64,000 nucleotides of DNA from Catenulisporales bacterium (GCA_019510485.1 JAEKKI010000188.1:1-64000), one strand, 5' to 3'. Counted from the stretch's first letter, positions 27,878 to 37,557 are shown. Notes: generated by a model from the sequence alone, not told the origin. Made by a program: numbers and translations.

Positions 27878-29563
27878 ATGAGCCATCCGCATCCGGAACT
27901 CTCCGGACCCCCTCCGCTGCCGCGAGGCGCGTTGCGTGTGACCCCGCTCGGCGGGCTCGGAGAGATCGGTCGCAACATGACCGTCTTCGAGTACGGCGGC
28001 AAACTGCTCATCGTCGACTGCGGCGTCCTCTTCCCCGAGGAGGCCCAGCCGGGCGTGGACCTGATCCTGCCCGACTTCAGCTCGATCCGGGACCGGCTGG
28101 GCGATGTGGTCGGGGTGGTGCTCACGCACGCCCACGAGGACCACATCGGCGGGGTGCCGTATCTGCTCAAGGAGTCCGGCGACATCCCGCTGATCGGCAG
28201 CAAGCTGACATTGGCGCTGGTCGAGGCCAAGCTCGCCGAGCACCGCATCCGGCCGTACTCGCTGCAGGTCGTCGAGGGCGACGTGGAGCAGATCGGCCCC
28301 TTCGAGTGCCGCTTCGTGGCGGTGAACCACTCGATCCCCGACGCCATGGCCGTGGCCATCAAGACGCCGGCCGGAACCGTGTTCCACACCGGCGACTTCA
28401 AGATGGACCAGCTGCCGCTGGACGACCGGCTCACCGACCTGGCCACCATCGCCGAGCTCGGCAAGGCCGGCATCGACCTGCTGCTGTCGGACTCCACCAA
28501 CGCCGAGGTGCCCGGCTTCGTGACCTCGGAGCGGGAGATCACGCCGGTGCTGGACCGGGTGTTCGGCCGGGCGAAGGGCCGCATCATCGTGGCCTCATTC
28601 GCCTCGCACGTGCACCGGGTGCAGCAGGTCTGCGACGTGGCCGCCGCGCACGGCCGCAAGGTCGCGCTCGTCGGCCGCTCCATGGTGCGCAACATGGCGG
28701 TGGCGCGGGACCTGGGCTACCTGAAGGTGCCGGCGGACCTGATCATCGATCTCAAGGAGATAGACGATCTGCCGGACGCCGAGGTGGTGCTGATGTGCAC
28801 CGGCTCGCAGGGCGAGCCGATGGCCGCGCTGTCCCGCATGGCCAACCGCGACCACCAGGTGCGCATCACCGGCGACGACACCGTGATCCTGGCGTCCTCG
28901 CTGATCCCGGGCAACGAGAACGCGGTGAACCGCGTGATCAACGGGCTGACCCGGTGGGGCGCCAGGGTCGTGCACAAGGGCAACGCCATGGTGCACGTAT
29001 CCGGACACGCCGCCGCCGGCGAGCTGCTGTACTTCTTCAACCTGGCCAAGCCGCGCAACATCATGCCGGTGCACGGCGAGTGGCGGCACCTGCGCGCCGC
29101 CGCGGACCTGGCGATGAAGACCGGGGTGCCGGCCGACCGGGTGGTGATCGCCGAGGACGGCGTCACCGTCGACCTGATCGACGGCGTCGCGCGCATCACC
29201 GGCAAGGTCGACGCCGGCTACGTCTACGTCGACGGCTCCTCGGTCGGCTCGGTGACCGAGGCTTCGCTGAAGGACCGGCGGATCCTGGGCGAGGAGGGCT
29301 TCGTGTCGGTGTTCGTCGCGGTGTCGGCCGACACCGGGACCATCGTCACCGGCCCGGTGATCACCGCCCGCGGCTTCGGTCTGGACGACCAGACGCTGGA
29401 GCAGGCCAAACCGCTGATCCTGGACGCGCTGGCCACCGCAGCCGCCGAGGGCATCGGCGACACCCACCAGCTCCAGCAGCTGGTGCGGCGCGCGGTGGGC
29501 CGCTGGGTGTCCAACACCACCCGGCGCCGGCCGATGATCCTGCCGGTGGTCGTCGAGGTCTGA
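27878..29563 (+). CDS. rnj: Ribonuclease J
   Basis: RNase J is a metallo-beta-lactamase/beta-CASP ribonuclease with endo- and 5'-3' exonuclease activity. The 561-residue protein has the zinc motif HAHEDH (LTHAHEDHIGG), the FHTGDFK segment, the beta-CASP region and the conserved MPVHGEWRHL motif. The ATG has AAAGGA about 8 nt upstream. It is probably co-transcribed with dapA, as in streptomycetes. Together with pnp it gives this region two central RNA-decay enzymes. Confidence 0.97.
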   Translation: MSHPHPELSGPPPLPRGALRVTPLGGLGEIGRNMTVFEYGGKLLIVDCGVLFPEEAQPGVDLILPDFSSIRDRLGDVVGVVLTHAHEDHIGGVPYLLKESGDIPLIGSKLTLALVEAKLAEHRIRPYSLQVVEGDVEQIGPFECRFVAVNHSIPDAMAVAIKTPAGTVFHTGDFKMDQLPLDDRLTDLATIAELGKAGIDLLLSDSTNAEVPGFVTSEREITPVLDRVFGRAKGRIIVASFASHVHRVQQVCDVAAAHGRKVALVGRSMVRNMAVARDLGYLKVPADLIIDLKEIDDLPDAEVVLMCTGSQGEPMAALSRMANRDHQVRITGDDTVILASSLIPGNENAVNRVINGLTRWGARVVHKGNAMVHVSGHAAAGELLYFFNLAKPRNIMPVHGEWRHLRAAADLAMKTGVPADRVVIAEDGVTVDLIDGVARITGKVDAGYVYVDGSSVGSVTEASLKDRRILGEEGFVSVFVAVSADTGTIVTGPVITARGFGLDDQTLEQAKPLILDALATAAAEGIGDTHQLQQLVRRAVGRWVSNTTRRRPMILPVVVEV

Positions 29564-29582
29564 GGCGTCGGGGCCAGAACCG

Positions 29583-29627
29583 CTGCGGGCCATCCTTTCG
29601 GCGCTCGGTCGAAAGGATGGCCCGCAG
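29583..29627 (+). terminator. Strong terminator after rnj
   Basis: An 18-bp perfect stem (29583-29600 with 29610-29627) has a 9-nt loop, just after the rnj stop. Confidence 0.85.
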
Positions 29628-29862
29628 GCGTTCCGGCGGACTGTAATGGATTCCGGAAGGACGGCGGCCTCCGTGGGGCGAAGCCGCCGCTTCCGACGGG
29701 GGAACCCGGCAGCATCCGCGGGGGGTGCGGGCGGGTTTCGGTGGGGCCTCCTTCCCGCCTTGGGAAGGGATGGGGGCGAACGGGGGTGGCCGGACCGGGC
29801 CGATCCGCGAACACGCGGAACGGCACGGCCCGGCCAGGCGTTTTCCGGCGCCGAACGCGCGC
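29628..29862. other. Non-coding G-rich spacer
   Basis: Between the rnj terminator and the ArsR-type gene I see no gene or RNA. An open frame at 29646-29906 is Arg/Gly-rich, lacks a ribosome binding site and looks like composition noise. Several G-tracts are present. Confidence 0.5.
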
Positions 29863-30858
29863 CTACCGGCGGTTCGCCGCCAACAGATCCGAGCCCAGCC
29901 CGGTGAGCCGGTGCCGCACGCTGCGCCCGGTGCGCTCGGTGACGATGAGCCCGGCCGAGCGCAGCGCCGCGGCGTGGGCCGAGGCGGTCGGCGCCTTCAC
30001 CCCGAGCCGGGTGGCGAGCTCGCCGGTCGTCGGATCGTCGTCGACGGCGCGCAGCGCGGCGGCGCGGGCCCGGCCGATGAGCGCGGCCAGTCCGTCGTCG
30101 GCGGGGTCCCCGGTGCCCAGGGCGTCGGCCGCGTCCAGGTCGGAGACCGGATAGGCCATGACCGAGTGCCGGCCGGGCGCGATCAGCGAGCCGACATAGT
30201 GCCCGAACACCGACGGGGAGAAGGTCACACCCTCGCCGCGCAGGTCATAGCGCCAATCCGGGACCTTCGACACCCCCAGCGTCAGCTCGTCGGTCTTCCA
30301 GCTGAGCTTCGGGTGCAGGTCGTTCAGCATCGCCCCGGGCCCGTCCTGGACCATCTGCCGGGCCCGGCGGCCGATGTCGGCGTCCAGCGTGCGGCGGATG
30401 TCCGGCCAGTCCTCGGCCAGGCAGGCCCGGTACAGCGCCTGCATCGCGTCGGTCAGCGCCGGGATCAGCCGCTCGCCGCGGTCGCGCAGGATGTCGTAGA
30501 CCCGGGAGGGGCGGCGCTCCCAGGTGTCGAAGACCTTGAAGTCCAGGGCCAGATCGGCGTCGCGGACGGCGCGCAGCGCGTCCAGCTCCTCCTGCACCGT
30601 GTGGTGGGTGCGGCCGCCGGCCGGGATGTCCGGGACCAGGAAGGCCGGGGCATAGCCCTGGATCGCGCTGAGCAGCTCCACCACCGGCCGGGAGCGCTCC
30701 GGGATGTGCCGCCGAGCGCCGGTCAGCCAGCGCCGGTGCGCCGGCCGGATGGAGCGGGTCGATCCCAGCTGGTCCAGACCGCGGATCAGGTTCAGCAGCG
30801 GTGAGGTCTCGAAGCGGATGCGGCTCATGTCCTCGCCGCTCATCGGTATGCCGACCAC
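29863..30858 (-). CDS. ArsR-type winged-helix regulator with long N-terminal domain
   Basis: The 331-residue protein has a C-terminal winged helix (about residues 255-325, TTGELATRLGVKAPTASAHA) of the ArsR type. The ~240-residue N-terminal domain is of the kind seen in many actinobacterial DUF5937-like regulators; I assign that family only loosely. Ligand and targets are unknown. The GTG at 30858 has a GGGGGG-rich ribosome binding region; ATGs at 30843 and 30828 are possible alternatives. No obvious partner gene is adjacent. Confidence 0.82.
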   Translation of the reverse strand: MVGIPMSGEDMSRIRFETSPLLNLIRGLDQLGSTRSIRPAHRRWLTGARRHIPERSRPVVELLSAIQGYAPAFLVPDIPAGGRTHHTVQEELDALRAVRDADLALDFKVFDTWERRPSRVYDILRDRGERLIPALTDAMQALYRACLAEDWPDIRRTLDADIGRRARQMVQDGPGAMLNDLHPKLSWKTDELTLGVSKVPDWRYDLRGEGVTFSPSVFGHYVGSLIAPGRHSVMAYPVSDLDAADALGTGDPADDGLAALIGRARAAALRAVDDDPTTGELATRLGVKAPTASAHAAALRSAGLIVTERTGRSVRHRLTGLGSDLLAANRR

Positions 30859-30919
30859 ATCCCACCCCCCCCGGAACGCTTCGCTGGCTCAGCGAACTGT
30901 CATGGTTCCGCATGATACG

Positions 30920-30957
30920 CCGCAGGCCCCCGACCCTGACGGGTCGGGGGCCTGCGG
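30920..30957 (-). terminator. Terminator of the small gene at 30989-31330
   Basis: A 17-bp perfect stem (30920-30936 with 30941-30957) has a TGAC tetraloop and lies downstream of the minus-strand gene. It also shields the ArsR-type gene from read-through. Confidence 0.8.
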
Positions 30958-30988
30958 TTCGCGCGTTTGTGCGAGGGTGCTCTGCCGC

Positions 30989-31330
30989 TCAGGCAGCGGT
31001 CTCGGCGAGCTCGCCGACACCGGCCGCCAGCTTCGCCGACAGCGCCTTCCAGGCCGGGGCCTTGTCGCCGAACCGGTTGGCGAGCTCGGCCACCTCGGCG
31101 TCGACCTTGGCGCGGTCCGCGCCCTCGATGGCGGACAGGATTCCGAACAGCTCCTCGGAGTCCACCTTCAGGTGCAGGTTCTTGCCGTCGCTGTTGGCGA
31201 AGTAGCAGAAGCCCCCGCCCAGCGGCGTGAACCGCTTCATGTCACCGAAGACACGCCCACCGCCGGCACCGCCGGCACCGGCACGCACGGATGCGCGCGC
31301 TGTCTTGCTTTCCTTCTTGGCAGCGGCCAC
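30989..31330 (-). CDS. Small unknown actinobacterial protein
   Basis: I do not recognise a named family. The 113-residue product has a Lys/Ala/Gly-rich basic N-terminus (AAAKKESKTARASVRAG). A compact part with GGGFCYFANSDGKNLHLK and a helical Ala-rich C-terminus follow. The GTG at 31330 is supported by GAGGAGGG 5 nt upstream; a longer frame to 31366 has no such site. The gene is divergent from ftsK across 241 bp. The clean ribosome binding site and strong terminator support a real gene. Confidence 0.72.
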   Translation of the reverse strand: MAAAKKESKTARASVRAGAGGAGGGRVFGDMKRFTPLGGGFCYFANSDGKNLHLKVDSEELFGILSAIEGADRAKVDAEVAELANRFGDKAPAWKALSAKLAAGVGELAETAA

Positions 31331-31558
31331 GACGGCCCTCCTCGATAGCCCCGGCGCGCCGGTCACGGCGCGGACGAATCAGCTTGGTCATTAGGAACGA
31401 CCCGCACGTCCTGGGCGCGTACACCGAGTGCACGCCGCTCAGACACGGGGCCGACCGCACTACTTTAGCCTGAATGGCGCGCTAGACGGGAATCGGCGGT
31501 GAATCGCGCTCGCCCGCCGACTTGTGTGTGGCAGGCGGTACCGATGGGGCATCACGGG

Positions 31559-31564
31559 TAGCCT
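31559..31564 (+). promoter_or_regulatory. Leaderless-type -10 of ftsK
   Basis: TAGCCT lies 7 nt before the ATG at 31572, with no ribosome binding site. Confidence 0.55.
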
Positions 31565-31571
31565 GGTCATC

Positions 31572-34229
31572 ATGGCCACCCGTACGCCCTCCAAGAACAG
31601 CAAGGCAACGGCAGCCACACCCGCGTCCAAGGCCGGCGGGGCCGGTTCGGCCGGCACCGCCAAGAAGGGGCGCGGCAAGGCGGCCGCGTCCGGATCGTCG
31701 TCGTCAGCAGCCAAGGCGTCTGCCGGCAAGGCCGCGTCGAAGAGCCCGCGCTCGCGGTCGGCCCGCCAGCCCGGTCCGCTGGAGAAGGGCATCGGCAAGC
31801 TGGCCTCCGGCTCGCGCCGGGCGACGGTGGCCGGTGCCGGACGCGCCACCCGCGGGGCGAAGTCGCTGCATCCGGACCACCGCCGGGACGGCGTCGGGTT
31901 CGCGCTGATCGGCCTGGGGATAGTGATGGCCGCCGCGCTGTGGCATGGCTTCCCGGGCGCGGTGCCGCAGGCGATCGTGTCGATCGTGGCCGGCGCCTTC
32001 GGCCGGGTCGGGGCGTTCACGCCGCTGCTGGTGTTCGGGCTCGCGGTGCGCGTCATCCGGCGGCCGGAGGAGGCCGCCGACACCAACCGGATGTCGATCG
32101 GCTGGAGCGCTTTCACCGTCGCCGCGGTCGGATTGATCCACATCGCCGGCCACCTGCCGCATCCCTCCGACGGCGCCACGGCGATGCGCAACGCCGGCGG
32201 CTGGATCGGGTACACCGTCTCGGCTCCGCTGGTGCAGACCTTGTCGTCGTTCGTGGCCGTGCCGCTGTTGATCCTGCTGCTGCTGTTCGGCGTCCTGGTG
32301 ATCACCGCCACGCCGGTGTACCGGATCCCGGAGCGGATCCGCGCCGGGCGCGGGCACGCCGGCGGGTTCCTGCACTGGATGATCTTCGGTGAGCGGGAGG
32401 AGGCCGACGCGCTCGCCGAGGAGACCGACGACCCCTACGGGATACTGGCCGACGAGGACGATCCGTCCGACAACGACGCGCGGAACCAGCGGTTGCAGCA
32501 GGCGGTCGAGAACGAGCCGACCATCTTCATCCCGCTGCTGGACGGGGCCGGGGCCGGCGGGCACGACGACGCCGCCCCGGAGACGGCGCCGGTCGACGAC
32601 GACGGGACGCTGGTGGCGATCCCGGTGGCGGTTCCGCGCAGCCGGAAGTCCGGTTCGGCCGGCGCCGCCAAGAAGTCGGCGGCCGCCTCCAAGGATCCCA
32701 AGGACGCCGTCCAGGCGGCCATGGACCTCTACGCCGCCAACGCCGACCCGGACTCGAACTACCAGCTGCCGCCGCCGGACATGCTGGGCGTCGGGGCGCC
32801 GCCGAAGACCCGCTCCAAGGCGAACGACACCGTCGTGGCCGCGCTGGTCGAGGTGTTCAAACAGTTCAATGTGGACGCCAGGGTCGTCGGGTTCACCCGC
32901 GGCCCGACGGTCACCCGCTACGAGGTCGAGCTCGGTCCCGCGGTGAAGGTCGAGCGGATCACCGCGCTGTCGAAGAACATCTCCTACGCGGTGGCCTCGG
33001 CGGACGTGCGGATCCTGTCCCCGATCCCCGGTAAGTCGGCGATCGGCATCGAGATCCCGAACACCGACCGGGAGAACGTCTCGCTCGGCGACGTGCTGCG
33101 CTCGGTGGAGGCCACCGGTGAGGCGCACCCGATGTTCGTCGGGCTGGGCAAGGACGTCGAGGGCCGGCACATCGTGGCCAACCTGACCCGGATGCCGCAT
33201 CTGCTGGTGGCCGGCGCCACCGGCGCGGGCAAGTCCACCTGCATCAACACCCTGATCGTCTCGATCCTGCTCCGGGCCACCCCGGACCAGGTGCGGCTGA
33301 TCCTGGTGGACCCCAAGCGGGTCGAGCTGACCAGCTACGAGGGCATCCCGCACCTGATCACGCCGATCATCACCAACCCGAAGAAGGCGGCCGAGGCGCT
33401 GCAGTGGGTGGTGCGGGAGATGGACCTGCGCTACGACGACCTGGCCGCCTCCGGCTTCCGGCACGTCGACGACTTCAACGCCGCGGTGCGGGCCGGCAAG
33501 CTCAAGCCGCCGCCGGGCTCGGAGCGGGTCTACCAGCCCTATCCCTACCTGTTGGTGATCGTCGACGAGCTCGCGGACCTGATGATGGTGGCGCCGCGCG
33601 ACGTCGAGGACTCGATCGTGCGCATCACCCAGCTGGCCCGGGCGGCCGGCATCCACCTGGTGCTGGCCACCCAGCGGCCGTCGGTGGACGTGGTGACCGG
33701 GCTGATCAAGGCGAACGTGCCCTCCCGGCTGGCGTTCGCCACCTCCTCGCTGGCCGACTCCCGGGTCATCCTGGACCAGCCGGGCGCCGAGAAGCTGGTC
33801 GGCCAGGGCGACGCGCTGTTCCTGCCGATGGGCGCCTCCAAGGCGCAGCGGTTGCAGGGCGCGTACGTGTCCGAGAAGGAGATCGCCGCGATCGTCACGT
33901 TCTGCACCGACCAGCTCAAGCCCGCCTACCGCGAGGACGTGACCGGCGTGGCGGCGTCGAAGAAGGCGGTCGAGGAGGAGATCGGCGACGACCTGGACCT
34001 GCTGCTGCAGGCCGCCGAGCTGGTGGTGTCCACGCAGTTCGGCTCCACGTCGATGCTCCAGCGCAAGCTGCGTGTCGGCTTCGCCAAGGCCGGCCGGCTG
34101 ATGGACCTGCTGGAGACCCGCAACGTGGTCGGGCCGTCGGAGGGGGCCAAGGCGCGGGACGTGCTGATCCGGCCGGACGACCTGGAGGGCGTGCTGGACT
34201 CGATCCGCGCGGAGGCCGGGGCGGCATAG
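31572..34229 (+). CDS. ftsK: DNA translocase FtsK/SpoIIIE
   Basis: FtsK/SpoIIIE pumps chromosomal DNA through closing septa during division or sporulation. The 885-residue protein has a basic Ala/Lys/Ser-rich N-terminus, about four membrane helices (about residues 105-260) and an acidic/Ala-rich linker. The RecA-like motor has Walker A GATGAGKST and Walker B LLVIVDELADLMM. A C-terminal winged-helix gamma domain recognises polar DNA sequences (TSMLQRKLRVGFAKAGRLMD). The ATG at 31572 is chosen because TAGCCT lies 7 nt upstream. The spacer to the divergent small gene is 241 bp. Confidence 0.96.
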   Translation: MATRTPSKNSKATAATPASKAGGAGSAGTAKKGRGKAAASGSSSSAAKASAGKAASKSPRSRSARQPGPLEKGIGKLASGSRRATVAGAGRATRGAKSLHPDHRRDGVGFALIGLGIVMAAALWHGFPGAVPQAIVSIVAGAFGRVGAFTPLLVFGLAVRVIRRPEEAADTNRMSIGWSAFTVAAVGLIHIAGHLPHPSDGATAMRNAGGWIGYTVSAPLVQTLSSFVAVPLLILLLLFGVLVITATPVYRIPERIRAGRGHAGGFLHWMIFGEREEADALAEETDDPYGILADEDDPSDNDARNQRLQQAVENEPTIFIPLLDGAGAGGHDDAAPETAPVDDDGTLVAIPVAVPRSRKSGSAGAAKKSAAASKDPKDAVQAAMDLYAANADPDSNYQLPPPDMLGVGAPPKTRSKANDTVVAALVEVFKQFNVDARVVGFTRGPTVTRYEVELGPAVKVERITALSKNISYAVASADVRILSPIPGKSAIGIEIPNTDRENVSLGDVLRSVEATGEAHPMFVGLGKDVEGRHIVANLTRMPHLLVAGATGAGKSTCINTLIVSILLRATPDQVRLILVDPKRVELTSYEGIPHLITPIITNPKKAAEALQWVVREMDLRYDDLAASGFRHVDDFNAAVRAGKLKPPPGSERVYQPYPYLLVIVDELADLMMVAPRDVEDSIVRITQLARAAGIHLVLATQRPSVDVVTGLIKANVPSRLAFATSSLADSRVILDQPGAEKLVGQGDALFLPMGASKAQRLQGAYVSEKEIAAIVTFCTDQLKPAYREDVTGVAASKKAVEEEIGDDLDLLLQAAELVVSTQFGSTSMLQRKLRVGFAKAGRLMDLLETRNVVGPSEGAKARDVLIRPDDLEGVLDSIRAEAGAA

Positions 34230-34270
34230 TCCGCTGAGGACGGCGGGGGCGTGCCGGGGAGCGATCGACC

Positions 34271-34282
34271 CTTGTCGACAAG
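34271..34282. promoter_or_regulatory. Palindrome upstream of the rodZ-like gene
   Basis: CTTGTCGACAAG is a perfect 12-bp palindrome. It is flanked by ATCGA and TCGAT, which extend the symmetry with a 2-nt bulge. It lies in the 214-bp gap between ftsK and the rodZ-like gene, where I see no other feature. No regulator is assigned. Confidence 0.4.
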
Positions 34283-34443
34283 TCGATGGCAATCGGCGCC
34301 GATCCCCTATCAATACGACATACGGGCGAATCCATAGGTCAGATCGCCTCAATCCACCTGATCCAGGGCATAGCCGACAGTGTGAGGGTGCGCGGCGGGA
34401 GATCCGGCGGGCTTGCGGGTGAGGTGAATCGAGGCGGTGTCGC

Positions 34444-35535
34444 ATGGGCGGTCAGCGGGCTGAGGACGAGCGGGACGGCGTGGGCGTCGGGCTCGATGAG
34501 GCGGACGCACCGCGCGGCGAACGGTTCGCCGGGGCCCAGGTCGGCGGCGTCGGTACGCGAACTGCGGCGCGCGCCGGCGATGATGCGGCGGAGGCGGGGG
34601 ATGCGGCGGACGCCTCGCCGGCGGCCGACATGACCGATTCCCAGATGCTCGGGCACCGGTTGTTCCTGGCGCGGCAGCGTGCGGGGCTGTCGGTCGAGGA
34701 TGTCACGGCGTGCACACGGATCCGGCCCGGCATGGTGCGGGAGATCGAGGCCGGCGACTTCGGGCATTGCGGCGGCGATGTCTATGCGCGCGGGCACGTG
34801 CGGGCGATCGCGAAGTGCATCGGCATCGATCCGGAGCCGTTGCTGGCCGAGCATCCGCCGGTGGTGCCGATGGAGCTGCCGACGCGCTCGCGGGCGGTGA
34901 CGCGCTCGGAGCCGGCCGCGGCCCCGGCGACGCTGCCCCCGTCCACCGCCGTACCCACCAGCGCCGCGCGCGACAACGCCGCCCGCTTCGCCGCGCGCGT
35001 GCCGAGCCGCGTGATCCGCCCCGCGGCCGAGGGCTCGGTGCGCCCGCAGCGGCCTAGCCGCAAGGACGACCCCGGCAAGATCGAGCGCCAGCCCAAGTCG
35101 GCGAACTGGACCGTCGCGATGCTGGTGGCGCTGCTCGGGCTGGTGGTGTTCGCGGGTGTGCAGCTGGTCGGCGGCGACGGCGACAAGTCGGCCGCGGCAG
35201 CCGCCGTTCCACCCCCGGCCCCGCCGAAGCCGGTGGCCGTGAAGCCCGCGGCGCCGGTGGTCCCGCCCCCGCCGACGGACGTCGAGGTGAAGATCGCCGC
35301 GGTAGGCGCCGACAGCTGGCTGGACGTCACCGCCCCCGACGGCCACGTCCTGTTCAACAACCTCCTGCGGGCCGGGAGCACTCAGAGCTTCCGGGACGCC
35401 AAGCAGCTCGGCGTCACCGTCGGCAACGCCTCGGCGGTGCGCTTGAACCTGAACGGCAAGGACCTCGGCGCAGTCGGGGGCGACGGCCAGGTGGTGCACG
35501 TGACGCTGAAGCCCACCGGGGTGGCGACCGGCTGA
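34444..35535 (+). CDS. RodZ-like helix-turn-helix membrane protein (DUF4115)
   Basis: The 363-residue protein has an N-terminal HTH_25/XRE-like domain (about residues 68-130, with LGHRLFLARQRAGLSVEDV). A Pro/Arg-rich linker, one membrane helix (about 219-239), a Pro-rich stretch and a C-terminal DUF4115 domain follow. This is the RodZ layout; RodZ links MreB to the membrane in rod-shaped bacteria. Streptomycetes have the same gene between ftsK and rimO. The first ~60 residues are Asp/Ala/Gly-rich, and a later start near MTDSQMLGHR (34630) is possible. Confidence 0.85.
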   Translation: MGGQRAEDERDGVGVGLDEADAPRGERFAGAQVGGVGTRTAARAGDDAAEAGDAADASPAADMTDSQMLGHRLFLARQRAGLSVEDVTACTRIRPGMVREIEAGDFGHCGGDVYARGHVRAIAKCIGIDPEPLLAEHPPVVPMELPTRSRAVTRSEPAAAPATLPPSTAVPTSAARDNAARFAARVPSRVIRPAAEGSVRPQRPSRKDDPGKIERQPKSANWTVAMLVALLGLVVFAGVQLVGGDGDKSAAAAAVPPPAPPKPVAVKPAAPVVPPPPTDVEVKIAAVGADSWLDVTAPDGHVLFNNLLRAGSTQSFRDAKQLGVTVGNASAVRLNLNGKDLGAVGGDGQVVHVTLKPTGVATG

Positions 35536-35543
35536 GATCCCAA

Positions 35544-35585
35544 AGCATTGAGGGCGGCGACTCGACGGTCGCCGCCCTCAATGCT
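35544..35585. terminator. Bidirectional terminator between the rodZ-like gene and marR
   Basis: An 18-bp perfect stem (35544-35561 with 35568-35585) has a 6-nt loop and lies between the convergent rodZ-like and MarR genes. Confidence 0.85.
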
Positions 35586-35587
35586 CG

Positions 35588-36019
35588 TTAACCCTCTTCG
35601 TCCGCCGCGGCCTTCTCCAGCAGCTCCGCCACCACCGCGAGTTCCTCAGCGTTCAGCTTCGCCAGTCCCGGCGCCGGCTCGGCCAGGATCTGCAGCGCGG
35701 TCTGCGCGACGGCCTGGCCCTGCTCGGTGAGCTCGACCACCTTCGCGCGCCGGTCGTCCGGCGCCACGTTGCGGGTGACCAGGCCCCGCTGTTCCAGATC
35801 GTCGATCACGATCGTGGTGTACGGCTTGTCCCAGCCCAGCCGGGCCGCCAGCTCGCTCATCCGCAGCGGGCCGTGCACGAGGCGGCGCAGGGCGCGGGTC
35901 CGGGTGAAGCTGACGCCGGTCGCCTCCGTGACCGCGGTGCGCACGTCGCGCTGGTTCAGGACCAGCTTCTGCATCGCGGCGTGGGCACGGTAGGCGTCGG
36001 CGGAGTAGGACTGTGTCAT
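35588..36019 (-). CDS. MarR family regulator
   Basis: The 143-residue protein is a MarR-type winged helix, with MSELAARLGWDKPYTTIVIDDLEQRGLV and the wing DDRRAKVVELTEQG (quoted as short segments). MarR proteins repress efflux genes and release on ligand binding. The ATG at 36019 overlaps the stop of the MFS transporter by 4 nt, so pump and regulator form one transcript. Repeated elements ahead of the MFS gene are its likely operators. Confidence 0.92.
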   Translation of the reverse strand: MTQSYSADAYRAHAAMQKLVLNQRDVRTAVTEATGVSFTRTRALRRLVHGPLRMSELAARLGWDKPYTTIVIDDLEQRGLVTRNVAPDDRRAKVVELTEQGQAVAQTALQILAEPAPGLAKLNAEELAVVAELLEKAAADEEG

Positions 36020-37470
36020 CGCAGTACTGGGATCCCGGGTTCGGTCGTCGGCTCGGGCTCGGTGAGCCGGGCGGCGGTGCGCGCCGCCGTGGCGGCGGCC
36101 CGCTTTCCGGTCGTGAGCATACCGAGCACGAGCACTGCCAGGCCGCAGCCGACGAGGATCCACCAGCCGGCGTGGCTGGCGGCCGGCAGGCCGGTGCGGG
36201 CCGGGCCGGTGGCGCGGGCCACCACCACCGAGCCGATGACCGCCACGCCCAGGGTCTGGCCGACCTGGCGGCTGGTGGAGGCCACGGCCGCGGCCACCCC
36301 GGCCTGCGCCCGCGGCATCCCGGACACCGCCGTGTTGGTGATCGGCGGGTTCAGCGCGCCGAAGGCCAGTCCCAGGACCGTGTACGCGGCCAGCAGCAGC
36401 GCCACCGGCGTGGTCGGCGACAGGCCGGTCAGCATCAGCGCGCTGACGCTGAACAGCACGCCGGCCAGGATCAGCGGTGCCCGCGGGCCGTGGTTGGCCA
36501 CATACCGTCCCGACCGCGGCCCGCCGAGCATGCTGGCCACCGCGATCGGCAGCGTCAGCAGACCGGCCTTCAGGGCGCTGTATCCGAGCGCCTCCTGGAG
36601 ATACAGGGTGTTCATGAACAGGAACCCGGACAGCGCCAGGAACCCGGATATCGCCATCAGCGTCGCGCCGGCGAACGGCAGGCTCCCGAAGAACCGGGGA
36701 TCGATCAGCGGCTGCTCGCGCCGCATCTCGTAGCGCACGAAGCCGGCCGCCGAGGCGAGGGCCACCGTGAACACCGCGAACGTGCGCGCCGACAGCCAGC
36801 CCGCGTGCGGCGCCTCGATGATCGCGTAGGTGACGCCGGCCAGGAACACGATGCCCAGGACCTGCCCGACCGGGTCGAAGCGCCGGGCGGTCGGCGCCTT
36901 GGACTCCGGCACGAACAGCCGGGTCAGCACGACCGCGGCCAGGCCGATCGGGACGTTCAGCCAGAAGATCGCGCGCCAGCCGGCGGCGCCCAGCAGCAGC
37001 CCGCCGACCACCGGCCCGACCGCCATGCTCACCCCGGCCGCCGCCGACCACAGGCCGATGGCCTTGGCCCGGTCCTTGGCCTCGGTGAACACGTTGGTGA
37101 TGATCGACATGGCGACCGGGTTCATCATGGCGCCGCCGACGCCTTGCAGCACCCGGGAGGCGGCCAGGACCCCGAGGTTCGGCGCGATCGCGCACAGCGC
37201 GGACCCGGCGGTGAACACCGAGAGCCCGGTCATGAACACCTGGCGCCGGCCGAACCGGTCGCCGAGCGAGCCGGCCAGGATCAGCAGGGACGCGAGGGTC
37301 AACGTGTAGGCGTCGACGGTCCACTGCAGTCCGGAGATCGGCGTCTTCAGGTCACGCTGGATCGACGGGAGGGCGACGTTGACGGCGGTGTTGTCGAGGC
37401 CGACCAAGAACAAGCTCAGGCAGCAGATGGTGAGGATCAGGTAACGGCGGTGATTCGTGCTCTCGGGCAC
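36016..37470 (-). CDS. MFS transporter, DHA2 (14-helix) drug efflux type
   Basis: This 484-residue membrane protein has the DHA2 pattern: [14 protein letters not shown] in helix 1, the loop [13 protein letters not shown] and motif C near [12 protein letters not shown]. It probably exports a toxic compound by proton antiport; the substrate is not predictable. The GTG at 37470 has GGGAGGAAC upstream. It is co-transcribed with the MarR regulator and divergent from rimO, with a shared ~95-bp promoter region. Confidence 0.92.
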   Translation of the reverse strand: MPESTNHRRYLILTICCLSLFLVGLDNTAVNVALPSIQRDLKTPISGLQWTVDAYTLTLASLLILAGSLGDRFGRRQVFMTGLSVFTAGSALCAIAPNLGVLAASRVLQGVGGAMMNPVAMSIITNVFTEAKDRAKAIGLWSAAAGVSMAVGPVVGGLLLGAAGWRAIFWLNVPIGLAAVVLTRLFVPESKAPTARRFDPVGQVLGIVFLAGVTYAIIEAPHAGWLSARTFAVFTVALASAAGFVRYEMRREQPLIDPRFFGSLPFAGATLMAISGFLALSGFLFMNTLYLQEALGYSALKAGLLTLPIAVASMLGGPRSGRYVANHGPRAPLILAGVLFSVSALMLTGLSPTTPVALLLAAYTVLGLAFGALNPPITNTAVSGMPRAQAGVAAAVASTSRQVGQTLGVAVIGSVVVARATGPARTGLPAASHAGWWILVGCGLAVLVLGMLTTGKRAAATAARTAARLTEPEPTTEPGIPVLR

Positions 37471-37486
37471 GGTTCCTCCCGAAGAA

Positions 37487-37530
37487 AGTTGTGTCTACGT
37501 AACCATTGTAAGCACACAACTGTTGTGTCT
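37487..37530. promoter_or_regulatory. Candidate MarR operator region
   Basis: AGTTGTGT (37487-37494) and ACACAACT (37514-37521) form a perfect 8-bp inverted repeat. GTTGTGTCT occurs twice as a direct repeat (37488-37496 and 37522-37530). The region sits between the divergent MFS and rimO starts, where it could block both promoters. Confidence 0.55.
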
Positions 37531-37551
37531 GTCTAACTATTCCGCGCACGG

Positions 37552-37557
37552 TAGCCT
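37552..37557 (+). promoter_or_regulatory. Leaderless-type -10 of rimO
   Basis: TAGCCT lies 7 nt before the ATG at 37565. Confidence 0.55.

Noticed and set aside
29646-29906. Short Arg-rich open frame after rnj
   Set aside because: No ribosome binding site, starts after a terminator, overlaps the ArsR-type gene end.
31704-34445. A 913-codon minus-strand frame opposite ftsK
   Set aside because: Shadow of ftsK with no ribosome binding site or recognisable fold.
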